Positions 1-5,668 of a stretch of DNA of 6,179 nt are shown here, piece by piece (the stretch's first letter is position 1; each line of letters starts with the position of its first letter). The stretch lies in assembly GCA_937915915.1 (NCBI GenBank), contig CALGGN010000144.1:1-6179 (forward strand), written 5' to 3'. Made by a program: the position numbers and the translations under genes. This stretch comes from an uncultured Selenomonas sp. Its GTDB lineage: Bacteria > Bacillota > Negativicutes > Selenomonadales > Selenomonadaceae. The notes beneath the pieces were generated by a model, which ran no database searches, was not told the origin of the DNA, and saw nothing but the letters and a program-made list of their open reading frames with translations.

Positions 1-1305
1 CTTCGCATTGCGTTCCTGAGAAAAGGGCGTAAAGATCTTCGGCAGAAATTCCGGCTCCATGCCGATACCCGTATCGCCCACAGCAATATGGCAGTTATAG
101 CCGTCCCCGAACTCCCTCGGCCCCTCGATGGAAAGCGTAACGGTTCCATCCTTCGGCGTGAATTTCACCGCATTGGACAACAGATTCAAGATAATTTTCT
201 GCATCTTGAGTCCGTCCAGAAAAACATGCTCAAATCCCATATTCTCCAGTTCCAAACGGAACTGCACCCCGTTCAGCTCTGCATTGGAACGAATGGGCGT
301 CAGCACGCTTTCCAGCATTTCCTTGACATCCGTATCCTCCGGCTCCAGTTCCAGCTTTCCGTCCGAAATCTTGCTGAAGTCCAAGGTATCATTGATGAGC
401 GACAGCATGAATTTCCCCGTGCTCTGTATCTTCGCGAGATATTCGGACTTCTTCTGCTCGCCCGGCGAATGGATCGCCATATCCGTAAAGCCCAGAATGC
501 CATTGAGCGGCGTGCGCATATCATGGCTCACATTCGTCACGAAGGCCGCCCGTGCGGAGCTTTCCCGCTCCGCCGCAAGGAGCTTTTCATTCTGTTTCTT
601 CGCAGTCACATCCGTGATAAAATGCGCGCAGGCAAGACGTCCGTACCAAGAAATCCCCTTCTTCTCGATATTGAGGTAGCTGTCGTTCTCCTTCACATGG
701 CGCACCAGTTCCTGGCGGCTCCCAACCTTCAGGCTTTTCAGCTGGCAGTCCGCACAGACGTCGCAGTGCCCAAACATGTAGCCGTGGCAAGTTTTCCCCG
801 CATAGTCTCCCTTTGTCAGGCTGCTCTGCACCGCCGCTCGGTTTGCATATAGGAGTTCCTCCGTCTCTGCATCGCAGACAAAGACCAGCGTATCCATTTC
901 CTCCAAAAGCTCCAGCTGGGCATCCATCTGCTCCGACGCATCCGCAAAGGAAACGACCACGACGGGCCTGTCCCGCATCACCCCCACATGCCGTATGAGC
1001 ATGCGCACCCAATGCGTTTCCCCCTGCTTATCCGCCACACGGCAGATGCACTCCGACTGGCGATGCGTTGGCAGACTGCAATCCGCAAGCGCTTTCTCCA
1101 CACGGGCGCGATCCCCCGGCATGACGCCTGTCAAAGGCCCCTGCTCCGCAAATGACCGAAAATTTCCTTCCTCCAGACCGCCCACGGGCTCCAGCGTCCT
1201 GGTAGCAGCCAAAAACTGCATGTCCTGCTCTCGAACAAGATAGGCCACGCAATTTCCCGGCAGCAGTTCCATCATATCCCGCAACTTTTCATCCGTGAAT
1301 TCCAT
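1..1305 (-). CDS. Sensor histidine kinase, partial (C-terminal end off the left edge)
   Basis: Autophosphorylating sensor kinase of a two-component system. The frame is open for 435 codons to the window edge. Residues 1-130 look like a degenerate PAS region. Residues 135-235 form a second PAS-like region with a cysteine cluster (C173, C181, C184, C187). The HisKA H-box follows (NVSHDMRTPLNGILGF, phosphoacceptor H261). The HATPase_c domain has the N-box (ILNLLSNAVKF, N374/N378), the G1 box (DTGIGM, 411-416) and the F-box (KIFTPF, 423-428). The G2 box and anything after it, such as a receiver domain, lie outside. No signal peptide or membrane segment is visible, so it is probably cytosolic. I chose the ATG at 1305 because a run of seven G at 1312-1318 gives a 6-base Shine-Dalgarno spacing; the in-frame ATG at 1311 would leave none. 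The signal and partner regulator are unknown. The strong terminator upstream suggests it has its own promoter, but none is convincing. Confidence 0.93.
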   Translation of the reverse strand, partial: MEFTDEKLRDMMELLPGNCVAYLVREQDMQFLAATRTLEPVGGLEEGNFRSFAEQGPLTGVMPGDRARVEKALADCSLPTHRQSECICRVADKQGETHWVRMLIRHVGVMRDRPVVVVSFADASEQMDAQLELLEEMDTLVFVCDAETEELLYANRAAVQSSLTKGDYAGKTCHGYMFGHCDVCADCQLKSLKVGSRQELVRHVKENDSYLNIEKKGISWYGRLACAHFITDVTAKKQNEKLLAAERESSARAAFVTNVSHDMRTPLNGILGFTDMAIHSPGEQKKSEYLAKIQSTGKFMLSLINDTLDFSKISDGKLELEPEDTDVKEMLESVLTPIRSNAELNGVQFRLELENMGFEHVFLDGLKMQKIILNLLSNAVKFTPKDGTVTLSIEGPREFGDGYNCHIAVGDTGIGMEPEFLPKIFTPFSQERNAK

Positions 1306-1394
1306 CGCCATCCCCCCCAAGGTCTTGCACCATATCTTCGATACCTTTTATATTCTATCCATCTCCAAAACATTCCTGCTAAGAACCTGTGCTT

Positions 1395-1445
1395 AAAATC
1401 AAAAAGCAGCATCCCATGTCCCATTGCCACCATGGAATACTGCTT
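1395..1445 (-). terminator. Intrinsic terminator of the tetR-nirJ1-nirJ2-HIT operon
   Basis: Read on the minus strand, a 15-bp stem pairs 1445-1431 with 1418-1404 (13 Watson-Crick pairs and two G-U) around a 12-base loop. It is followed directly by a T-rich tract (TTTTTGATTTT, counting the last two stem bases). It starts 40 bases after the HIT stop codon. The plus-strand reading has no T-tract, so it works in one direction only. It separates the heme operon from the downstream kinase gene. Confidence 0.85.
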
Positions 1446-1485
1446 AAACAAAGTATTGCGAGAGAATGACAAACCACCTGCAACA

Positions 1486-1833
1486 TCAACCCGGCGGCCA
1501 CTGCATGGAGCGCCCGCCCAAAAGATGGAAATGCAGATGCTTGACCGTCTGCTGCCCGTCCTTGCCCGTATTCACCACAAGGCGGAAACCGCTTGCATCG
1601 ACGCCAAGCTGCTTCGCGATTTCCGGCAGCACATCCACAAGGATATGCGCCGCCAAATCCTTATCCTCCTGCTGCAGTCCCAGCACGCTCTCCACATGTT
1701 TCTTCGGAATCACCAGCACATGCTCCGGCGCCTGCGGCTGCAGATCCCGGAACGCCACCACCTGCTCATCCTCATAAACAACGGTAGAAGGAATCTCCTT
1801 CTGTGCGATCTTGCAAAAAATACAATCTGACAT
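1486..1833 (-). CDS. hinT: HIT-family (HINT-like) nucleotide-binding protein
   Basis: Small cytosolic purine nucleotide phosphoramidase/hydrolase of the histidine triad superfamily, 115 residues, the usual length for bacterial HinT. The triad is HLHFHLL, with H99, H101 (catalytic) and H103, preceded by the HINT-type GQQTVK segment. N88 in VVNTG and the end GGR-M-WPPG are also typical. C4, C7, H46 and H99 match the zinc site of the Cys-bearing HINT branch. The frame is open far upstream to 2226, but that part overlaps nirJ2. The ATG at 1833 is chosen because homologs begin MSDCIFCKI and an AAGGAG lies 9 bases before it. It is the last gene of the operon, 25 bases after nirJ2. The physiological substrate is unknown, and the link to heme synthesis may be only co-transcription. 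Confidence 0.95.
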   Translation of the reverse strand: MSDCIFCKIAQKEIPSTVVYEDEQVVAFRDLQPQAPEHVLVIPKKHVESVLGLQQEDKDLAAHILVDVLPEIAKQLGVDASGFRLVVNTGKDGQQTVKHLHFHLLGGRSMQWPPG

Positions 1834-1842
1834 CCCGAACCA

Positions 1843-1848
1843 CTCCTT
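1843..1848 (-). promoter_or_regulatory. Ribosome binding site of the HIT gene
   Basis: AAGGAG on the minus strand, 9 bases before the ATG at 1833 and inside the 25-base gap after the nirJ2 stop. It fixes the HIT start against the longer open frame that runs back into nirJ2. Confidence 0.75.
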
Positions 1849-1858
1849 ATACTCTACC

Positions 1859-2854
1859 TTACTCTCCCCGTCTCCCATGATAAAGGCACCATGGCTCTTC
1901 CGCCATATAGTCCCCTTCATGGTAATAGGCCGCCCTTGCCCTGCACCCTCCGCAGATGCGGTTGTACTCGCAGGTTCCGCAGCCGCCGCCATATTCCAAT
2001 GTGCGAAGTTTCGCCAAGACCTCATTCTGTTTCCAGATCTCATCGAAGGGCGTCTTCCGCACATCCCCCAGCTCCATATTGAGATAAGCGCAGGGCTGCA
2101 CCTTTCCGCGCGGGCTGATGATGCAGTAGGAAAGCCCCGCAAGGCAGCCCCGTCGGAACCTTGTCTTGACTCCCATCTGCGCCGCAATGCGCAAAAATTG
2201 GGGCGCACAGGTCGGCTTGAGCTCAATCTCCACTTCCTGCTGCTTCTTCATGATCCGCGTGAGCACATCCTCATAGGCTTCCGCGCGAAGGGACTCCTCC
2301 TCGATGGTTTTGGCGCGCCCTGTCGGCACCAGAAAAAAGAAATGATGAGCCTTGGCGCCGATCTCCACCGCAAAATCCGTCATGGCCTCCAGCTCGTGGC
2401 TGTTCCAGTCCATGACCGTCGTATGGATCTGGAAGGGCAAGCCTGCCTCCCGGCAGTTTTTCATGCCCTCCACCGCACCCTCCCATGCTTTGGGGAATGC
2501 GCGGAATTTGTTATGCTTCTCCTTGTCCAGAGAATCCAGAGAGATTCCCATGCCCTTTGCGCCCGCAGCCTTTAAATCCCTTGCCATTTGCGGCGTGATG
2601 AGCGTGCCGTTCGTGCCGAAAACCGGAATTAGACGCAGACTCGCCGCATGGGCGACCAGCTCCAGAATATCGGAGCGCATCAAGGGCTCGCCCCCCGAAA
2701 AAATCATGATTTTAAAGCCTGCCCGCGCGATCTGCTCCAAAAGCGTCTTCGCCTCCGAGGTCGAAAGCTCCTCCTCCGCCTTGCAGCCCGCATCGCGATA
2801 GCAGTGGGCGCAGTACATGTTGCAGGCATTCGTCGTGTTCCAGGAAACGATCAT
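1859..2854 (-). CDS. nirJ2: Radical SAM heme-synthesis protein, NirJ2/AhbD-like
   Basis: Radical SAM enzyme of the NirJ/AhbD group, 331 residues, cytosolic. AhbD enzymes oxidatively decarboxylate two propionates of Fe-coproporphyrin III to vinyls, giving heme b; that function here is inferred from family and from the nirJ1 neighbour. The SAM cluster motif is CNMYCAHC (C11, C15, C18), followed by GGEP at 54-57 and the ISLDS strand near 104-108. The C-terminal region carries a SPASM-type cysteine set: C237-x12-G-x4-C255, then C292-x2-C295-x5-C301-x2-C304 and C323. Additional cysteines are C24, C216 and C244. It starts inside the nirJ1 stop codon (ATGA overlap), with GGAGG 8 bases upstream, so translation is probably coupled. 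The older family name mentions heme d1, but no cd1 nitrite reductase gene is in the window, so heme b is the more likely product. A peptide-modifying SPASM role is less likely because no precursor peptide gene is seen. Confidence 0.88.
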   Translation of the reverse strand: MIVSWNTTNACNMYCAHCYRDAGCKAEEELSTSEAKTLLEQIARAGFKIMIFSGGEPLMRSDILELVAHAASLRLIPVFGTNGTLITPQMARDLKAAGAKGMGISLDSLDKEKHNKFRAFPKAWEGAVEGMKNCREAGLPFQIHTTVMDWNSHELEAMTDFAVEIGAKAHHFFFLVPTGRAKTIEEESLRAEAYEDVLTRIMKKQQEVEIELKPTCAPQFLRIAAQMGVKTRFRRGCLAGLSYCIISPRGKVQPCAYLNMELGDVRKTPFDEIWKQNEVLAKLRTLEYGGGCGTCEYNRICGGCRARAAYYHEGDYMAEEPWCLYHGRRGE

Positions 2855-4053
2855 ACCGCCGCCCTCCCTGCATGATCTGCAAGGCCGATCTCTTCATCCG
2901 TCAGATAGCAGGAAGGATCCGACTCCCAGAAATCCCCCGTGCGGGCTTCCGCACGCGTGCGGAAATTGCCGTTGCAGAAATCCAGGTACTTGCACGCCGC
3001 GCAGCGCCCCTTCAAAAGCCCTTTGCGGTCCTTGAGCCCCCGCATAATGGGATGCGTCGTGTCCATCCAGATATCCCCGAATTTCCGCTCCCGCACATTC
3101 CCAAAGGTATGGTGCTGCGTGAACTGGTCGGGATGCACATATCCCATCGGATCGACCTCGCCGAAGGCAATGCCCGATCGGTTCCCGCCGTTCATGGAAA
3201 TGTATTTCCTGATCTGTGCCGCCGTTTCCTCCTGCCCGTCCGCCAAAGCCTTCAAGTACATATAAACGCCGTCGCAATGGTTGTCTACGGTCAAAATCTC
3301 CTTTTCCAGCCCCCGTTCCTCGAAATCCCTTGTACGGCGAATGATGATATCCATCGCATGGCGCGATTCCTCCGGTGTCACATCTTCGTCCATCATCTGG
3401 TTGCCGCGCCCCGAATAGACCAGATGATAGAAGCACACACGATTGATTCCCTTTTCTTCGATGAAATCAAAAATGCTTTCCAGCTCCCGTAGATTATGCT
3501 GGTTGATCGTAAAGCGAAGCCCCACGCGCTGCCCCACGGCAACACAGTTCTCAATGCCCTGCATCGCCTTTTCATAGGCACCCTCCACACCGCGGAACTT
3601 GTCATTGACATCCTTCAGCCCGTCAAGAGAGATTCCCACATAGCCGATGCCCAGATCCTTGACACGCTGTGCTGCCTCTCGCGTAATCAGCGTCCCGTTC
3701 GTGGAAAGCGTCGGCCGCACGCCCTTCTCTGCCGCATATGCCGCCAGCTCAAAAAAATCCGGACGAATCAGCGGCTCACCGCCCGAAAAGAGCAGTACGG
3801 GCACACGGAACTCCGCCAGATCATCAATAAATTTCTTTGCTTCCGCCGTTGTTAGCTCATCCTGATACTTTTTCGCGTCTGAATTCATATAGCAGTGGCG
3901 GCACTTCAGATTGCAGGTACGCGTGGAGTTCCAGACCACCACAGGCCCCATGCCGTCCGCCGCGCCGTTTTTCTGATGATGCGCGCTCTTTGTATATCTG
4001 AGGGTATCTCCAAAGTAATCTCTTGCAAATAAAAGCTTCGTGACACTGATCAT
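2851..4053 (-). CDS. nirJ1: Radical SAM heme-synthesis protein, NirJ1/AhbC-like
   Basis: Radical SAM enzyme of the NirJ1/AhbC group, 400 residues, cytosolic. AhbC removes the two acetate side chains of 12,18-didecarboxysiroheme to give Fe-coproporphyrin III, the step before AhbD; this role is inferred from family and gene pairing. The SAM cluster motif is CNLKCRHC (C47, C51, C54), with GGEP at 91-94 and ISLDG at 141-145. The C-terminus has a four-cysteine auxiliary set, C351-x2-C354-x5-C360-x21-C382. The N-terminal MISVTKLLFARDYFGDTLRY matches the characteristic start of the family, and ATG 4053 is the only start codon before an in-frame stop. Its Shine-Dalgarno (AGGAG at 4067-4071) is 13 bases away, longer than usual, which may lower translation. 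It lies 38 bases after the tetR-type gene with no terminator between, so they are probably co-transcribed. Confidence 0.9.
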   Translation of the reverse strand: MISVTKLLFARDYFGDTLRYTKSAHHQKNGAADGMGPVVVWNSTRTCNLKCRHCYMNSDAKKYQDELTTAEAKKFIDDLAEFRVPVLLFSGGEPLIRPDFFELAAYAAEKGVRPTLSTNGTLITREAAQRVKDLGIGYVGISLDGLKDVNDKFRGVEGAYEKAMQGIENCVAVGQRVGLRFTINQHNLRELESIFDFIEEKGINRVCFYHLVYSGRGNQMMDEDVTPEESRHAMDIIIRRTRDFEERGLEKEILTVDNHCDGVYMYLKALADGQEETAAQIRKYISMNGGNRSGIAFGEVDPMGYVHPDQFTQHHTFGNVRERKFGDIWMDTTHPIMRGLKDRKGLLKGRCAACKYLDFCNGNFRTRAEARTGDFWESDPSCYLTDEEIGLADHAGRAAV

Positions 4054-4091
4054 TCGTTGTTTCTCGCTCCTAAAATCTCATTTTGTGGGAT

Positions 4092-4703
4092 TCATGACGC
4101 CTGCTCTGCTTGGATTCCATCCAGCAGCAGCAACGTTTTCAGGCGCACATTCTCCTTGAAGGAAATCTTGAGCTTGCTGAAGGAGGCCGCCTGATAAATG
4201 GAATGGAACATCTCCGCAATCAGCTCTGCGGGCACATCCTTCCGAATCTCCCCATTCTCCTGCCCTTGCCGCAGGATGGTCTCAAAAACAGGCTTGAAGC
4301 CGGGGGTGATCTTCCTCATGCTGCGCTCCCCGCCCTCCGGCAATGCAGCGCGCTCCGAGCCGCTCAGGAAAAGCGGCAGGACGAAGCGATTCTCATCCAG
4401 AAATTCCGCCGTCACCATACAGCCCGTTTTCAAAAGCTCCCGTGCGCTGTAGTTTTTCTCCCGTCCTCGGTCCAATGCACGATCCACATTATGCACCAGC
4501 CTTTCCAGCAGGCAGATGAGAATCTCCTCCTTTGACTCAAAATAATTATAGAACGTACCGACGCCCAAATCAGCAGCGGTCATGATATTGGCAATCGAGG
4601 TCTCTCGAAAACCCCGACTGCCAAACTCTTGTACGGCTGCATCCAAAATGGCCTGCCGCGACTGAATCTTCTTGCGTTCCCGTCGCCCAAGCTGCTTCTC
4701 CAT
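4092..4703 (-). CDS. TetR/AcrR-family transcriptional regulator
   Basis: DNA-binding repressor, 203 residues, the usual TetR length. The N-terminal TetR_N domain spans about 12-62. Its recognition region TSIANIMTAADLGVGTFYNY (35-54) and the following FESKEEIL are typical. The all-helical C-terminal part (about 70-203) would bind a ligand and dimerise; it does not point to a known ligand. The frame stays open upstream to 5048, but the ATG at 4703 is chosen because AAGGAGG sits 7 bases before it and MEKQLGRRERKK is a normal TetR start; the extension would cover the divergent promoter region. It is the first gene of the operon with nirJ1, nirJ2 and the HIT gene. By family habit it should repress its own operon, so a heme precursor, heme or iron-related ligand is an attractive inference, not shown. 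Confidence 0.93.
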   Translation of the reverse strand: MEKQLGRRERKKIQSRQAILDAAVQEFGSRGFRETSIANIMTAADLGVGTFYNYFESKEEILICLLERLVHNVDRALDRGREKNYSARELLKTGCMVTAEFLDENRFVLPLFLSGSERAALPEGGERSMRKITPGFKPVFETILRQGQENGEIRKDVPAELIAEMFHSIYQAASFSKLKISFKENVRLKTLLLLDGIQAEQAS

Positions 4704-4710
4704 AAAAGGT

Positions 4711-4717
4711 CCTCCTT
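4711..4717 (-). promoter_or_regulatory. Ribosome binding site of the tetR-type gene
   Basis: AAGGAGG on the minus strand, 7 bases before the ATG at 4703. This near-perfect site decides the start against the longer open frame reaching 5048. Confidence 0.85.
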
Positions 4718-4760
4718 CGGAACATAAACCCAATCCACTCCTAGTCTTGCACACAGCTCT

Positions 4761-4766
4761 ATTATA
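4761..4766 (-). promoter_or_regulatory. Putative -10 element of the tetR-nirJ operon
   Basis: A perfect TATAAT on the minus strand, placing transcription start near 4754 and leaving a leader of about 50 bases before the ATG at 4703. At 17-base spacing the -35 would be TAGCTT, which is poor. The promoter is therefore either weak, activator-dependent, or not real. Confidence 0.45.
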
Positions 4767-4832
4767 ACGCGAAAAACGCCGCAAAGCTAGTCCCCTTGGA
4801 AGCCGTATTTTGCCAAGAAAAGTCCGTGTAAA

Positions 4833-4856
4833 GCGATATATCGCACAGAACTGTGC
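4833..4856. repeat. Two abutting palindromes, possible operator
   Basis: GCGATATATCGC at 4833-4844 is a perfect 12-base palindrome. GCACAGAACTGTGC at 4843-4856 has 6-base arms around a 2-base centre and shares two bases with the first. Together they give 24 bases of dyad symmetry in the divergent region, about 67 bases upstream of the putative tetR -10. TetR proteins bind palindromes of this size, but nothing in the sequence proves which protein, if any, binds here. Confidence 0.4.
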
Positions 4857-4997
4857 CATAGAAGACCGCATTGACAGAAAAATTTTCACAGGCTCCTGAA
4901 GACAGTGTGGGTGCCATAACGGAAGCCATGGTATCATATCAATCATTCGTCGATAACGGAAACGATAGCTCCGGCGAAAATAAAACCAAGGAAAAGG

Positions 4998-5026
4998 TTG
5001 ACAATGAGAATGAATATCATTATAAT
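4998..5026 (+). promoter_or_regulatory. Sigma-70 type promoter of the DUF3793-flavodoxin operon
   Basis: Perfect -35 TTGACA (4998-5003), a 17-base spacer and perfect -10 TATAAT (5021-5026). Transcription should begin near 5033, giving a leader of about 44 bases. A promoter this strong needs tight repression, which the overlapping Fur boxes can supply. Confidence 0.9.
5005..5019. promoter_or_regulatory. Fur box 1, in the promoter spacer
   Basis: TGAGAATGAATATCA matches the 7-1-7 Fur consensus (TGATAAT-N-ATTATCA) at 12 of 14 defined positions. It fills the spacer between -35 and -10, so Fur bound with iron would exclude RNA polymerase. Confidence 0.82.
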
Positions 5027-5032
5027 ATTTAT

Positions 5033-5047
5033 TGATATTTATTCTCA
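5033..5047. promoter_or_regulatory. Fur box 2, at the transcription start
   Basis: TGATATTTATTCTCA matches the 7-1-7 Fur consensus at 12 of 14 defined positions. It begins at the predicted transcription start. Its centre is 28 bases from that of box 1. A further ATTCTCA half-site follows at 5054-5060, which would allow a third, weaker dimer to extend the bound region to the ribosome binding site. Confidence 0.78.
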
Positions 5048-5062
5048 TTCATTATTCTCAGG

Positions 5063-5068
5063 AAGGAG
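5063..5068 (+). promoter_or_regulatory. Ribosome binding site of the DUF3793 gene
   Basis: AAGGAG, 8 bases before the ATG at 5077. It decides against the in-frame ATG at 5032, which lies at or before the predicted transcription start and inside the Fur-box region. Confidence 0.8.
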
Positions 5069-5076
5069 ATGTTTTC

Positions 5077-5643
5077 ATGAGCGGTGCGGCGTCCTTTGAG
5101 TATCTTATGGGACTGCATGCGGCTCCCACGTTGGCAGGGCCAAAACCCGCCAGCCTCGTTTCTTTCAGGAAAAGCAGTTTTGAGGATTTTGATGCGCTTT
5201 TTGCGTCTTACCGGACTTGTTTTGACTGCAAAGGCATTTCCTGCCGCTTGGCGGAGGGAGAGAAATGCGTGCGGATCCTGTTTTATAGGGCTCGCGCATT
5301 GGAAGCGTTCCTTTCCTCGACGAAAGTGCGCACCCTTCTCGAGCGTTATGGATACAGCAAGCCAGCATCCCTGGAGGAAATGCTTTCCGAGCTGACGAGG
5401 CGCATGCAGAAAAGCGTGACGTTTCCCCATGAAGTCGGCTTGTTTCTCGGTTATCCGCCGGAGGACGTACAGGGCTTCATAGAAAACGGCGGGCGGCGCT
5501 TCGCTTACAGCGGGTACTGGAAGGTCTATGCCAACGAGGAAGAGACGCGCAGGCTGTTCGATTGTTATACGGACTGCACGCACAAGTTTTGCAGGAAATT
5601 GGAGGAAGGGAAACGCTTTTCGGAGATTTTGCAGGCCGGATAG
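5077..5643 (+). CDS. DUF3793 family protein, iron-regulated
   Basis: A 188-residue soluble protein of the uncharacterised DUF3793 family, recognised by the block HEVGLFLGYPPEDVQGF (118-134) followed by GYWKVY (146-151). No catalytic motif, signal peptide or membrane segment is visible. It is cysteine-rich: C48, C51, C56 and C64 in the N-terminal half, and C163, C167 and C172 near the end. Metal or cluster binding is possible but unproven. The start at 5077 follows a strong ribosome binding site. It is the first gene behind a Fur-box promoter and lies 25 bases before flavodoxin, so it should be made under iron limitation. From memory, DUF3793 genes recur beside flavodoxin and ferrous-iron transport genes in anaerobic Firmicutes; its role is unknown. 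Function is inferred only at the level of iron-starvation response. Confidence 0.87.
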   Translation: MSGAASFEYLMGLHAAPTLAGPKPASLVSFRKSSFEDFDALFASYRTCFDCKGISCRLAEGEKCVRILFYRARALEAFLSSTKVRTLLERYGYSKPASLEEMLSELTRRMQKSVTFPHEVGLFLGYPPEDVQGFIENGGRRFAYSGYWKVYANEEETRRLFDCYTDCTHKFCRKLEEGKRFSEILQAG

Positions 5644-5668
5644 GAAAAAATGGTATGGAGGTATTGTG

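Larger units (their letters stand above)
4704..5076. other. Divergent intergenic regulatory region
   Basis: A 373-base stretch between the tetR-type gene (leftward) and the DUF3793 gene (rightward). It becomes markedly AT-rich near the right end. It holds the Fur-controlled plus-strand promoter, a likely -10 element for the leftward operon, and two abutting palindromes near its middle. I see no convincing gene in it: the open frames crossing it are extensions of the flanking genes or run antisense. No riboswitch or RNA gene could be recognised. Confidence 0.7.

Noticed and set aside
88..852. Open plus-strand frame of 254 codons opposite the histidine kinase
   Set aside because: It lies antisense to a frame with complete H, N, G1 and F boxes, and its Arg/His/Leu-rich product resembles no family; it is a shadow of GC-rich coding.
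1306..1403. Promoter for the histidine kinase (TAGAAT or TATAAA near 1338-1350 on the minus strand)
   Set aside because: No -35 at acceptable spacing; the best pairing (TTAGCA, 19 bases) is too weak to call.
1834..2226. HIT protein fused to a 131-residue N-terminal part
   Set aside because: The extra part is a frame-shifted reading of nirJ2; the HIT domain begins normally at 1833 with its own ribosome site.
1811..2575. Open plus-strand frame of 254 codons opposite nirJ2
   Set aside because: Antisense to a clear radical SAM gene, low-complexity composition, no ribosome site or family resemblance.
2872..3492. Open plus-strand frame of 206 codons opposite nirJ1
   Set aside because: Antisense to the NirJ1 coding region with all its cysteine motifs; no support of its own.
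4795..4817. Inverted repeat CTTGG/CCAAG upstream of the putative tetR promoter
   Set aside because: Five-base arms with a 13-base gap are expected by chance in a region of this size.
4871..4899. A second TTGACA at 4871-4876 as a plus-strand promoter
   Set aside because: At a 17-base spacing the -10 would be TCCTGA, and no acceptable hexamer lies nearby.
4933..4941. Possible extended -10 (TGATATGAT) on the minus strand as a second tetR promoter
   Set aside because: The -35 is absent at 17 or 18 bases and the leader would be over 200 bases; too weak to list.
4704..5048. N-terminal extension of the TetR-type protein to 318 residues
   Set aside because: It would cross the divergent promoter region, has no TetR-like content, and a near-perfect ribosome site supports the start at 4703.
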